Assembly: GCA_951217055.1 (NCBI GenBank) | Contig: OX578277.1 | Span: forward strand, 11,469,834-11,533,833 | Origin: Gerris lacustris | Lineage: Eukaryota; Arthropoda; Insecta; Hemiptera; Gerridae | Direction: 5' to 3' | DNA length: 64,000 bases | Shown here: positions 12,517 to 22,912 of the stretch, piece by piece | Position numbering within the stretch: position 1 is the first letter of the stretch | How the letters are laid out: each line of letters begins with the position of its first letter | Program-made: the position numbers and the translations under genes | The notes under the pieces: model-generated | What the model saw: the letters and a program-made list of their open reading frames with translations, nothing else | The model's database searches: none | What the model was told of the DNA's origin: nothing

Positions 12517-13220
12517 CTACGTTTTTATTAGCTTGCATTCTTGTTTGTTTGTTTGTTTGTCCGGTACAAATCTGGCAATCGATTTCTAAGTAACTTCCCG
12601 AATAGCTAGACATTTGAAACTTTTAGCATAGCTCAGAACACGATGACAATGCATTATTTTAATACTTTTAGCCATCTTTCAGCAGAATTTAATTAGTTTT
12701 CAGCAAATTTTGCTGTGCGGAAAGTTAGTTCGGAAAAAATCCGCAAGTTATTTTATTTGTTTTGCCATATCCAATATTTACGCAATCTTCATTTTGACGG
12801 GTCTCAAATTTGTGATAGATAAACATTGAATGACAGAAAAACAGGAAATATCGATTATATTATTTATCGATTATATTATTTCAAATATATCGATGGCATG
12901 CTTTAGATTTGGTGTTGGGGAGATCCGTTGTACAAAGATTTATCCTTTTATAGGTTTAAGATCAGCTCTCTGGATGGTTGTCATTTATAAAGTAAATAAA
13001 TTCGGAACTATTTTTTTCACTAACATTATATATCATATAACAATAACAATTATGAGTTGTAGTGAAGATCCTTTTAGGGTAATAATAAAAAACGTCGATT
13101 ATCTACGGCAACGTTTCGGCAATCCTGCCATTCTCAAGCCTGAAATATAGTTTATTTGCTGTAAAAAGTCGTTTCATTACCAACAATACATCAAGAACTA
13201 ACTTACAAGTGTAAACTCAT

Positions 13221-13496
13221 CGTATCAAACAACACAAATATGATGTATCCAAAGGCAACTCTAATACCGCCTTATCTTCACATGCATTGGCCACAAACCA
13301 TCAGTTTAATTTTGATGACACCAAAATTATTGGTATAGAAAACAAGTCTAATCGGAGAAAAATGCTAGAAGCTCTAAATATTGCGATTAGATCCGAATCC
13401 ACGGTGAACATAAAAACCGATTCAAGATCACTAAATAAATACTATAGTGGCATTTACACATGTTCAAATCATAATTCCCGCCACGGGACTTCATAA
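13221..13496 (+). pseudogene. Penelope-like C-terminal (GIY-YIG region) fragment
   Basis: The frame opens at the inner edge of the left arm and reads RIKQHKYDVSKGNSNTALSS, then HALATNHQFNFDDTKI and KSNRRKMLEALNI, with TDSRSLNKYYSGIY near the end. The series of SALxxHA, HxFxF, KI, RxxLEA and NxRTDSxxLSxxY is what I know from the C-terminal GIY-YIG endonuclease tail of Penelope-like reverse transcriptases. The GIY and YIG residues and the whole RT domain are missing, so it cannot be functional. Upstream it runs directly into the inverted arm and an in-frame stop. No ATG is present; the frame is judged by family similarity. Confidence 0.75.
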
Positions 13497-13775
13497 TCAC
13501 ATTATGATTATACCAGAGTATATTATATTATTTTTTCAAATTGAATTACTTTTGTTGAGTATATAAATTAATTTAGCTTTTGTGTACTGTAATGGTTTTT
13601 GGTTTAGATAAAGTGATGTTATCTCTTAGTTAGAAAGAGATCTCATAATCTGTGATATGTAATCAGTGATAAGAGTTGTTGGCTTCTTCTAGTTACCATG
13701 ATTGTTAATTTATATAGATGTTAGTTTTTTAAAATACGTGTGTTACTAGTCTCTTTTTATGTTATTATTATTTTT

Positions 13776-13995
13776 TATGTTTAATCTCTAGTCTGTCCCA
13801 TTACGGACGTAGTGATGTTAAGTCAATTTAGACAGGATGTTGTGGAGGAGATGATAGAATGTTGACGACGGAACATATTATTGTATATGTTTAATCTCTA
13901 GTCTGTCCCATTACGGACGTAGTGATGTTAAGTCAATTTAGACAGGATGTTGTGGAGGAGATGATAGAATGTTGACGACGGAACATATTATTGTA
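13776..13995 (+). repeat. Exact 110-bp tandem duplication in the Penelope 3' region
   Basis: Two adjacent copies, 13776-13885 and 13886-13995, look identical by eye. Landmarks are 'gtctgtcccattacggacgt' and 'gttgtggaggagatgataga'. The lack of divergence suggests a recent duplication. Confidence 0.9.
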
Positions 13996-14468
13996 CCTTA
14001 ATAAAATTTTTGTATTACCACCTTAACGATCCTTACAACACCGATTTTTAGGTATGAGTTTACACTTGTAAGTTAGTTCTTGATGTATTGTTGGTAATGA
14101 AACGACTTTTTACAGCAAATAAACTATATTTCAGGCTTGAGAATGGCAGGATTGCCGAAACGTTGCCGTAGATAATCGACGTTTTTTATTATTACCCTAA
14201 AAGGATCTTCACTACAACTCATATTAATAAAGGGTACCAATTTAGACTCAATGTAAATAACAATTATATTATCACCAATACATACGATTCAACAGAAAAT
14301 TTAAAAACGTAGTATATAAAAAGTTCTTTTTATCTTGTAATTATTTAAATTATTGTAGCTTCTAAAAACATGCAAATGAAAGTTTTAAATTTAATTAAAT
14401 ATTTTAAACTTGAAAGTTTGTTCTTACCATTTGTTCTAACATTTTTATATTCTATTATGTAATGAAAT

Positions 14469-14560
14469 AGTCAGTCAATGAGTGTGGCACATGGCTTCGT
14501 CCTATTTCGAATGCTTTAATGATTTTATTCAACCTAATACTGTTAAGTTTATTATTTTAA
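14469..14560 (+). repeat. RepB 5' fragment
   Basis: Contains 'gagtgtggcacatggcttc' followed by 'gctttaatgattttatt', the first 90 bases of RepB, then diverges. Confidence 0.55.
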
Positions 14561-14625
14561 CAACAAAAATGTTATCAATCCCCCCCCCCCCCCTCTCCCC
14601 CGATGGAACCGGAACAGAAAGGACT

Positions 14626-14744
14626 GATCTACTACTAGTACTAGACGGGTAGGACGAACCACCTGTTGGAACCTAGCAATTAGGACATACTTTATGCCCA
14701 TTTTACTAGCCCCGTGGTAGAGAGTTTCAACCAGATGAGAGTGG
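14626..14744 (-). mobile_element. SINE 3'-end fragment
   Basis: Matches the 3' part of the tRNA-derived SINE: 'gtaggacgaaccacctgtt', 'agcaattagg' and 'agccccgtggtagagagttt'. The rest of the SINE is replaced by the 14745 duplication block. Confidence 0.6.
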
Positions 14745-15482
14745 TTGAGATTTAAAACTTTAAGTTGCCCCCCCCCCCCCCCCCCCCCCGAAAACCTACC
14801 CATTTTAATTCCTTGAAATATAATGTTTTCATATCCCCTAATATTCAATTAGGGGTTGAAATGAATTAGAAAATTTTGGATTTAAGGGGCTTTTCCGGAA
14901 TAATTTAAATTTTAATAACTTAATAATTATCTTAGTGTTTAATAACAATGTTAATATTTCATTTATAAGTCACACTGTTAAGTTAGTCAACAAAGTAATG
15001 CATTAGTTAAGGGACCTAGTTATGGATTAGTTTAATGGAGCTTCGAAAAGAGTGAATAATATTTTTCAAAATAATAATTACTGGTGGTATTACAGTATTA
15101 GATCACATAAATACCTCCATTCCCCTAATAATTAATACCTCCATCCTCTAATTATTTAACAATGTTCTCCCGGGAACCTAAGTACCAACATCAACAATAT
15201 TCTATGTTGAATTTTCAGAGAGGTAGTAGTAGTAGTAGTCTAGTACTTTCTACTAGGACGGGTACGACGAACCACTTGTTCGAACCTTGCAATTAGGCTA
15301 TCACTTAGGCCCTTTTTACGCCCCGCGGTAGAGAGTTCCAGCCACTTCACACATCATACCTCTGTACATTTTGCCGCCGAAGCGAGTATGATGTGATCAT
15401 TAGTGAGCCGTATAAATCAGAGCGTCACGGCGAGGGATCGAACCAACGACTTCGTGCCTTGATTCAGTGATGGCCTAACAGA
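14745..15482. repeat. Duplicated 740-bp block, copy 1
   Basis: Colinear with 28379-29124: a poly-C run (22 C here, 15 C in the other copy), 'attcaattaggggttgaaat', 'gggacctagttatggattag', 'tgttctcccgggaacctaag', and the same SINE insertion. Differences are scattered single bases. The left boundary is sharp at 'ttgagatttaaaac'. Confidence 0.8.
15222..15482 (-). mobile_element. tRNA-derived SINE, 5'-truncated
   Basis: Starts with the (TAG)n tail on this strand, then 'gggtacgacgaaccacttgt', 'cgcggtagagagttccagcc' and 'cgaagcgagtatgatgtgat', ending within a degenerate head ('gagggatcgaacc' is a box B complement). The 5' head is cut or rearranged compared with 28853-29149. Confidence 0.65.
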
Positions 15483-16135
15483 CCTCCTTTTCTGAACCTT
15501 GATTTAATATTAATATTCCTTATGCATTTTTCTACTTTTTTGTGCTTTATTGTAACTATACATACACATAATTAATTATAATAATAATCCTAATGTTTTA
15601 ATTTTTATTTGTATAAAATGAACTTGAAAAAGTCTTGCAATTGTTTTGGGAAAACTTAACAAAAACAGTTCAGTATTCAAGGAGGGGGGAAGGGTCAAAC
15701 GCCCCTCCCTTGACCCCCCCCCCCCCCCCCCCTCCCCTTATGGACGGCCATGCAATGTGCGTAGAAGGTTAGTTCTAAATTAATATTTGACTAATTCCAT
15801 TAGTCAAATTAAGTAGATACCATCCAAATTTAAAGATATGATGAATCACAAAACTGATGTGACAGACCGACTGACATAATCAATTTTGATCCATGGTGCC
15901 TTAAACAGATTTCTTTCTAGAAAATTTTGATTTTGTAAACAAAATAATTTAAATGCTCTGTTGCTTTAATAATCAGTCTGAAAGCAATAGAGGGCAAATT
16001 ATGATCTGTCATCTAAATTTCACTAAAATCCGACTAGTATTATTTAAAATATGTATGTTCGGAAAAAATATTGACGGGCAGACTCGAGATGGAAAGTGAC
16101 TGACCTGATGTCTGACATAGAACGTTGTTATCTTA
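15483..16135. other. No gene; C-run and RepB-like debris
   Basis: A C-run with one T lies at about 15714-15732. Around 15860-15990 there is a degraded RepB-like end (gacagaccgactgacat, then 'aacagatttctttctagaaa'). Nothing else recognised. Confidence 0.4.
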
Positions 16136-16169
16136 AGGTGGCATCACACCTACGGTTACAGACAGGGCT

Positions 16170-16243
16170 GATCACGGACAGGGCTGATCACGGACAGTGA
16201 TCACGGACAGTGATCACGGACAGGGCTGATCACGGACAAGGCA
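16170..16243. repeat. Subterminal GATCACGGACAG repeats
   Basis: The motif (gggct)gatcacggacag occurs five times in a row. Related 'tgatcagccctgcccgtgac' lies at the other end in inverted orientation. Repeated subterminal motifs of this type are typical transposase-binding sites. Confidence 0.7.
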
Positions 16244-16323
16244 TGGCACGGTCTCGGTCCAACCCATTCCCACTGTCCTGACAGGCACCAGTCAGTCAAA
16301 GGCAGAATCTAGTTCCCTCAACA

Positions 16324-16476
16324 CTACATCCTATACGTACCACTATAATGTCTTCCAGTAATTAAACCCTGTGTAAACTTTTTGAATTTTTTACTACTAT
16401 CGCTGTAATAAAGGTCAGAAAAATCATACAGAACCCTTTGTTCTCGAACATATTCAATCAATTTCTCGTCATTCAT
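16324..16476 (-). pseudogene. MADF-domain fragment
   Basis: From an ATG at 16476 the minus strand reads MNDEKLIEYVREQRVLYDFS followed by DLYYSDSSKKFKKF. This fits the first helix and loop of MADF domains (DEKLI-x-V-R-x-x-x-LYD-x-x-x-x-x-Y). Only about 50 of the usual 80-90 residues are present before the frame leaves the similarity; 'acacagggtttaa' could be a decayed splice donor. The frame upstream of the ATG is encoded by the adjacent RepB copy. MADF/Myb-like DNA-binding proteins are the accessory ORF of PIF/Harbinger elements, which fits the location. Confidence 0.6.
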
Positions 16477-16506
16477 CGCGAGATAAACAATACGAAACGC
16501 AATAAA

Positions 16507-17121
16507 AAAATAGACAGCCAATTGGTGTGGCACATAGCTTCCTCGCATCCTATCCACGTACTTTATTGGTTTTATGCTTTTACAAGCCATTATTATTAAA
16601 TTGGTTTAATTGTTTCCCCCGTTTTTTTTATTCTGTCAAAATTGTTTTGATTTATAACACGAATTAAAGTATCAATTAAGCAAAAGTTAAAGAGCGCAGA
16701 TGTTTCAAATTAATCTGGGGCTATCTGCGGGTTACATTCGATAAACTGTAAAAGTTTCATTCTAATCAGATAAGTACTTTTGAAGCTATAGGTGTAAATA
16801 AATGTATGTTTGTGCGCATGTGGATGAGAAAAAAATAGGCGCAGAAGGTTGAAACTTATATGGGACCAACAATGGGCTAATTATAATTATGACCTACCAC
16901 CTAAAATTCATTATAATTGGACGTGTAGTTTTTAAGATATGTTGGTTCGCAAAAATTGAACGACAGACCGACCGACAGACAGACACGGAACCAAAAATGT
17001 TCCCTGATGTCTGAAACGGATTTCCTTCTTGGAATTTTTGAAATCGGAGACATAAATATTTTTCTTTCTTCAGAACGATCACATAGCTTCCGTTACCTTC
17101 GGTAAGCTCAAAAGCAAAATA
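16507..17121 (+). repeat. RepB, best uninterrupted copy
   Basis: About 615 bp. Starts 'ccaattggtgtggcacatag', passes 'gggctatctgcgggttacat' and 'gggaccaacaatgggctaat', a (GACA)n/(GACC)n tract near 16965, 'atgttccctgatgtctgaaa' and ends 'ttaccttcggtaagctc'. No ORF. It interrupts the PIF-like element and serves as the reference for the split copies. Confidence 0.75.
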
Positions 17122-17479
17122 AGAAACAATAAACAAAATAAGAAACAATTAAGACACAATGTAAAGAAAGGTTCTCAAACGAAATAAATTTAGTAAAAAC
17201 CCTAAAAAATGGCAATAAAAACCAGTAGATTGGAGGTGAACCGAGGGTTGACTGTCTGTAGGCCTCTCACACTGTCGGTCTGATCATGGTACACACAGGA
17301 CAAGCTCCGGTCTAGATCTAGAGGCAAGCAACCCTGATCGGACCGTGCCCTGTGCGTGACCGGACAGCGCCGCAGGTGAGAATGCTTCTATATAAAAACA
17401 TAGAAAGGGATCTTGATCTGACCTGACCCAACCCTGATCAGCCCTGCCCGTGACCGGTCTGAATCCACCTTTAGTTAAG

Positions 17480-17665
17480 TCAAAACCGGTTACCTTTCAA
17501 AAGGTAAAAATATTTAATAGAATGTTCTGTTCCAAACCAATATGAACACATTGTTGGTATTTCAATATGATCTGATGTTGACACAGCTTTGATATGAAGC
17601 ATAAACCCTGCGACGATATTAATTCCTGGGTAATTGAGATATCGCACCCTAATTACACTCCGCAA
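17480..17665 (-). other. Unidentified 61-codon frame
   Basis: The translation has segments such as GINIVAGFMLHIKAVSTSDH and EIPTMCSYWFGTEH, with better composition than most frames here, but I recognise no domain. It could be an eroded exon or chance. The rest of 17471-17897 shows nothing. Confidence 0.2.
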
Positions 17666-17897
17666 TATAAGGGAGAGTGCTTTTCAATCTTATCTTGGCT
17701 AAAATTAAATTTACCTACCGTTTTCACGACGTTCCAATTTAATTGAATTATACATTCCATTGCTTCCATACCAACTTTGATCAATTTAAACGCTTTATAA
17801 TCTTCTATTAAATATATCTAGCTTATAAAAGTTTTGTGCAAATCCTTCTATAAAATATAAAATAATTAGTTTCGAACCATTAGTTAAAAAATTGATG

Positions 17898-18700
17898 GAG
17901 TTTACAATGTACATTTCAATACATTACATCATGAGGTAACTTAGCATCTAAACACTACATTACAAACTAACAATTACTATTTTAGTTGTACAATAGATGA
18001 GTTTACAATGTACATTTCAATATATTACATCATCAGGTAACATAGCATCTAAACACTACATTACAAACTAACAATTACTACTTTAGTTGTACAATAGATG
18101 AGTTTACAATGTACATTTCAATACATTACATTATCAGGTAACATAGCACTAAACACTACATTACAAACTAACAATTACTACTTTAGTTGTACAATAGATG
18201 AGTTTACAATGTACATTTCAATACATTACATCATCAGGTAACATAGCATCTAAACACTACATTACAAACTAACAATTACTACTTTAGTTGTACAATAGAT
18301 GAGTTTACAATGTACATTTCAATACTTTACATCATCAGGTAACATAGCATCTAAACACTACATTACAAACTAACAATTACTACTTTAGTTGTACAATAGA
18401 TGAGTTTACAATGTACATTTCAATACATTACATCATCAGGTAACATAGCATCTAAACACTACATTACAAACTTACAATTACTACTTTAGTTGTACAATAG
18501 ATGAGTTTACAATGTACATTTCAATACATTACATCATCAGGTAACATAGCATCTAAACACTACATTACAAACTAACAATTACTACTTTAGTTGTACAATA
18601 GATGAGTTTACTATGTACATTTCAATACATTACATCATAAGGTAACATAGCATCTAAACACTTCATTACAAACTAACAATTAGGTACTTATGTAGTTGTA
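17898..18700 (+). repeat. 101-bp satellite array, about 8 units
   Basis: Units begin gagtttacaatgtacatttc at 17898, 17999, 18100, 18200, 18301, 18402, 18503 and 18604, i.e. a 101-bp period with one 100-bp unit. Units differ at only a few sites. The last unit fades after 'aactaacaattag'. No coding potential. Confidence 0.95.
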
Positions 18701-18786
18701 ATGTACAATTTGATTGGTGATAGTAGTAGTAGTAGTTATCTTGTAATTTCTACTAGACGATTAGGACGAACCAATTTTAACCACTA

Positions 18787-19390
18787 CGAGGTATAACCAC
18801 AAGTAGGTTCCGTTTCTATTTTTATTCGTGGCAGCGCTGCGATCGTGGTTCTGAGCATGCGTGGTAGTTACTCTAACTCAAGGAGAAGAAATGTACGCCA
18901 TTTTCAGATCGCTGCTGCCGACGTGTTCTTTGTAGTGCTTCTTTATAATGTCAGCCTTAATTGAAAATGCCACCGCTTTTCAATATGCAAAGAAAGTTAA
19001 ACCTAGTGATATTTATCGGCAAATCTGCGAGGTTTACGGAGAAAATGCTATGAGTGATTCAATGGATAGAAGATGGGTCAGACTGTTCAATGAAGGACTT
19101 GATCAAGTGTACGATGAAGAACGAAGTGGACGCCCATCTTTGGTTACTGATGAACTGATTCACGCAATTGAAGAGATGCTTAAGCAAAACCATGCGCACA
19201 AGCGGCGGCATTTTCAATTAAGGCTGACATTATTAAGAAGCACTACAAAGAACACGTCTGCAGCAGCGATCTGAAAATGGCATACATTTCTTCTCCTTGA
19301 GTCAGAGTAACTGCCACGCATGCTCAGAACTGCGATCGCAGCGTGCCGCGGATAAAAATAGATCGGAACTTACTTTGTGGATATACCTCG
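18787..19390 (+). mobile_element. Mariner-type foldback of two inverted 5' ends
   Basis: Flanked by TA on both sides. Each end starts CGAGGTATA and the arms (18787-18978, 19200-19390) are ~190-bp inverted copies. Both arms contain the mariner 5' end, the promoter-side leader and the first codons of the transposase, so the element looks like two 5' halves joined head to head. It keeps the N-terminal HTH coding region (18948-19199) in the middle, and the catalytic DDE domain is absent. Confidence 0.8.
18948..19274 (+). pseudogene. Mariner transposase N-terminal HTH fragment
   Basis: 108 codons, against about 340-350 for a full mariner transposase. Residues 17-75 match the N-terminal helix-turn-helix (HTH_48-type): PSDIYRQICEVYGENAMSDS, RRWVRLFNEG, then DEERSGRPSLVTDELI. 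After residue 80 the frame enters the right inverted arm (KRRHFQLRLTLLRSTT), which is the complement of its own leader and is not real protein. All catalytic residues are missing. The ATG lies in the left arm; the same first codons occur in reverse in the right arm. Confidence 0.8.
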
Positions 19391-19645
19391 TAGTAAACTC
19401 ATTTTACCAGCCCCGTGGTGAAGAGTTGCAGCTACTTCACACATCACATCTCTGTACATAGTACCACCGAAGCAAGCATGGTGTAATTATTAGTGAGCTA
19501 TATAAATCAGAGCTTCGTGAAAGCGTGGGGAAGATCCACTTAAAAGGATGTCCCTGCTCCGTCCGCGATTTAAAAATGCAAATCAAAGTATTATGCCACG
19601 GAATCGAACCCACGACGTCGAGTCGCTGGCTTCCTTGATTGATGG

Positions 19646-20334
19646 TAAGTAATTTTATTATTTAATCCATCCGTCCCCTTTTTAAACATCAATATTTTAA
19701 GTAAAGATCTAATGTTGAATAATTAATTATTAGTAATAACCAGAAAATGTGGGTAGATTTTCATTTATCTTTCAAGACAAAAATATATTTTTAAAAAATC
19801 AGTACAACATGGAACTGCGATTTTCTAGAGAAAAAAAAATCTGACAGAAAAAGAAACATTTTTGATGTTTCCACTTTTGTAAATAAAATAAACATGAATT
19901 CTTGTTTTTAATCCTCCTCCTCCCCCCCCCCCCCTCCCTTTAGAAAGGTGAAAACTTTCTATATTATAAGTTTTCCTTTGGAAAATACAGTTTTCACATG
20001 GAAATCTCTGTTTTGGAAAATCCCTCGTCCTTTTTAGTTTTTCCATATGGAAGGGATATAGGAGGGAAAACTTTATTAATATTAAAAACATGTGGTTGAA
20101 TATCCACTCTGGACAGACTCAGTGTTGACATCTTTATTCAAAAATAAAATCCCTAGAAACGAAAATATATTTGTCAAAAACATGATAATGTATCAACTGG
20201 TAGAATATACGAGTATATGTGTGTAATTATGTATATGTGTGTGTATATACATAATTCCTTATGGAATGATTAAACTTTCGTTTATATTTATAATTAAATA
20301 AAGTTTGACAACCCTACACAAATGCTCTTTATTT
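19646..20334. other. No gene seen
   Basis: AT-rich, with a C-run near 19922-19934 and a short (TG)/(TA) stretch near 20215-20250. The minus frame at 19825-20091 is not convincing. Confidence 0.45.
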
Positions 20335-20780
20335 AGGGTTTCGTAGGTCATGTCTCAAAACCCTTATACCGAAGTTGATATGCCTGTCTGATCGTTGAGC
20401 CATTCATGCTAGAGACATGAGAGTTCAAACAATGGAGCAACTTTTTGACCCCCACATAGTAAAAATAGAGAAAAATTAATCATGTAATATGCGCATGCGT
20501 GTTCGCATGCGCAGTTTGGTAAGCTCGAAGTGTAGTCAGCTTAAATTGTATTTTTGTTTGGAGAGGGGTATCAAATGAAAGCTACTGAAGAGTAGATAAC
20601 AAATATATTATATACCATTTTACGAATATTACGCTTTTCACCGCCAATATTACTACTGTATAACGGCTACATCTATCATTTGAAATCATTCATACTAACA
20701 CCTAATAATGGGCTGATGAATATTTCCGGGAAAAATTCCCAATTTTTGTTCGCACACATGTGAAATGCGCCAAAAAAAAT
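20335..20780 (-). mobile_element. RepT copy, one end only
   Basis: Starts AGGGTTTCGTAGGT with 'caaaacccttataccgaag', matching the right end of the copy at 38413-39275 in reverse. It includes 'gagcaactttttgaccc' and 'tgcgcatgcg'. The other end is missing. Confidence 0.6.
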
Positions 20781-20794
20781 TAAATTTTGACTGG

Positions 20795-21630
20795 GGGTAT
20801 CAGACAATACCCATTTCTTGTTTGTACGACATGCGCGGTTATGTCCGATCTCACGAATAACAACAGGAAGGTTCCCAATCTGTTAGGTTTCCTGTTTTGT
20901 TTGTTTTTATTCAGTACGAATTATAGTCACAACTATTCTAAACGATCTTTGTACGATCCACAAATCCACGGGATAATGCAAATGCAAAGGACGCTACAAA
21001 TAACGGGGTTGAAACAAACCTAATACGTATTTGTTATTATAAAAATGATTGCTCTCCATGACAAGTAATCAAAATAATAAGCGAATTTCTAGTTTGTTTT
21101 CCCCCATTATATTTTTTATAAATCAAATAACCAATAACCGTGAAACTTATCTAAGAATCTCATTATTTATATAATGGAATTTTGAAGTTATAAAATAGAT
21201 ATTAATTTTATTGTAATACAAATCAACTTTTAATATTACAGGACTAGATAAAGTTTACAAACTATTTACGAACAGAAATAAAAAAGTAACAAATCAAACT
21301 CAGATATAAAGAGGAAGAAAAAATAAGATTAAGAGTGAAGAAAATCTATTTAGATTTAAATAATATTACTATGAAAAATCAATAAATAAAAATATGAAGA
21401 TATTATGGTATATTATTAGTGATTTCTTATCAGGTACAGTGTTGCCTGTTGCAAAAAAATTTAAAAAATATTGAAGTTATCAAAAATTAAATTATTAATA
21501 ACAAAATAACAACACTGTGTTTTTTGACAGTGGTCTATTTTATTAAAACCTGACTATACATGACACCAAAAAACGACACTACCATACTCCTCAGATTTCC
21601 ATGACTTCTTGGTCGACCTCTAATAGTATT
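20795..21630 (-). mobile_element. MITE-G copy, truncated and with an insertion
   Basis: The left block (20795-20950: 'tctcacgaataacaacagga') and right block (21415-21627: 'caggtacagtgttgcctgtt' and the terminus 'catgacttcttggtcgacct') match the complete copy at 43438-44001 in reverse. Between them about 350 bp of AT-rich sequence has no counterpart. Only one terminal inverted repeat is present. Confidence 0.6.
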
Positions 21631-22344
21631 TGCTGAGTAATTAAAATTAAATAAAAACTTTTTGTCTAGACAAGATCAAAATCAAAAATATTAGTTATAT
21701 ACTCACAGCAAAATTAAGTATTATTGTACTGTTTTCAATCTGCAAAATTTAATTTTTCTTGATTCTTTTGTAATAATATGTCAAAAAAAAAAAAAAAAAA
21801 AAAAAAAAACCGCAGCAAAATCTCGAAGTGTCAGCAAAATAACAAACAGGAAGAGCACAATTTTAAGAATAGGTTACTACATCGCAGGTTATGAATTCTC
21901 CCACATTGTTATATCTTTTATGAAAATAACTTTAGTGTATTTTTTTTTGCCGTTAGTAGATAAAATAAATATTGTATGTAACTATGCAGCAAAGAAAACA
22001 TTCCTGACTCGGACATTCCTGAAGATTACCTGTTTCGGTTACACCATAGCAGGCAATTAACATTTTCCTGCCTCGGCTTCGCCTCTGCAGTAAATTTGTT
22101 TAGCCTATCCTCGCCTTCGGCTCGGAACAAAAACTTAAAAAACTTGTCAGCAAAATTCAATTTTGCTGCCTAGTAGCATAAATAACTATTTAATGCGATA
22201 TGGTAAACGAACCCGGTTACCTCTCCTATGCTTATTCAAATGTTCATGTTACCAAAATCATAATGTATAAAAAAATATGAAATAAAAAAACACCAGGTAA
22301 ATTAGAAGCTATACCCCAAGTAAACAAAGGGAGGTAAAAACCGT
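21631..22344. other. No gene; A28 run
   Basis: A near-uninterrupted A-run lies at 21782-21809. 22015-22165 has several 'gcctcggcttcgcctc'-type patches similar to 'gaggcgaagccgag' at 53226 and at the window end, a small dispersed motif. Confidence 0.45.
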
Positions 22345-22912
22345 GAAATTACCATTCTACGGCCTCTTCTAGTTTATTTTTAGCGAATTTCCATTGCAAA
22401 AAATTCGCTAACAGAGCCACTGGCATGGCTGGAGTTGGAGCTGGGACTATAGGCAAAATACGTTTCATGGGTCCCTGATCACTAAGAAATAGGTCCTTAT
22501 TCATAAATATATATAATATAGATATATAATGTATTTCTAGCGGATTTCTTGTAAGAACAACAATTCTCGAACGAATTGACGTGTCAAAATGAAACTTGGA
22601 CAAAAAATCAAGCTTGTTGAGATAAGGTTCCCCATTGAAAATGTGTTATATATGACGTCAATAACCTCGCCTGATGAGTCAGCAAAGATAAAGAAAAAAA
22701 AATGTTGTACAAAAAACCAAGTGAGGTATCGCTTCTTATGTTTTCTTGGGGGTCCTGAAATCCTAAAAATGAGATACCGTATAGCGATTCGAGTAACCCT
22801 TAACCTATAAATAGCGGCATTTGAGAGATAGGAGTGGGCAAATCACATATTTTACCTAATTTTCAAGAGGGGCATCGTTCAATATCTTTTCTATATCTCA
22901 ACATATAAAAAA
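22345..22912 (-). repeat. FB1 companion repeat, copy 2
   Basis: Reverse-orientation match to modules of 4437-5147: 'cgaatttccattgcaaaaaa', 'ttctcgaacgaattgacgtg' and 'gacgtcaataacc'. The (TA)n array is much shorter here. Confidence 0.6.

Larger units (their letters stand above)
13054..14255 (+). mobile_element. 5'-truncated Penelope-like element with inverted pLTR arms
   Basis: A 1202-bp insertion flanked by a 12-bp duplication (aataacaattat at 13042-13053 and 14256-14267). The paralogous site near 35330 carries this sequence once. Left arm 13054-13220 and right arm 14054-14220 are 167-base inverted copies. The right arm is followed by a ~35-base extension before the duplication, matching the ~34-bp extension described for Penelope. 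Between the arms lie a GIY-YIG-region fragment (13221-13496), an untranslated region and a 110-bp tandem duplication. Truncation with an inverted terminal copy at the 5' side is typical of Penelope insertions. Confidence 0.8.
12517..14312 (+). mobile_element. MITE-H copy 1, split by a Penelope-like insertion
   Basis: Ends are CTACGTTTTTA and its complement, flanked by TA on both sides (12515-12516, 14313-14314), as expected for Tc1/mariner-type insertion. Without the insert it is about 580 bp, close to the uninterrupted paralogue at 35294-35854, which lies in the opposite orientation. The interior has a (GTTT)n stretch near 12543 and no transposase frame. The inserted block is 13054-14255. 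Confidence 0.75.
16136..17470. mobile_element. PIF/Harbinger-like element with MADF fragment, split by RepB
   Basis: Ends are AGGTGGCATCACACC on the left and the complement of AGGTGGATTCAGACC on the right. Each is flanked by TTA (16133-16135 and 17471-17473), the TWA site of PIF/Harbinger. Subterminal sequence is GC-rich with several copies of 'gggctgatcacggaca' on the left and 'accctgatcagccctgcc' on the right. A MADF fragment lies inside at 16324-16476, as expected for the second ORF of this superfamily. No DDE transposase is present, and a RepB copy (16507-17121) fills the middle. Confidence 0.7.
18721..19645 (-). mobile_element. tRNA-derived SINE interrupted by a mariner foldback
   Basis: The SINE runs from its (TAG)n tail at 18721 to a box B complement ('ggaatcgaaccca') near 19600 and a head ending near 19640. 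It is split at a TA by the element 18787-19390. Flanks 'ttgattggtga' and 'ttgattgatgg' may be a decayed target-site duplication. The segment 'cgtccgcgatttaaaaatg' matches the other SINE copies. Confidence 0.65.

Noticed and set aside
14552..14848. 98-codon minus-strand frame with GGGGGG tracts (and similar frames at 19825, 32345, 51002)
   Set aside because: Produced by poly-C/poly-G runs inside repeats.
17898..18700. CRISPR-like array
   Set aside because: The 101-bp units are contiguous without unique spacers, in a eukaryotic context; it is a satellite.
22665..22690. CTGATGAGTC motif as a second hammerhead
   Set aside because: No GAAA at helix II distance and no helix II or III pairing; the same holds for 'ctgatgtctgaaac' in RepB copies.
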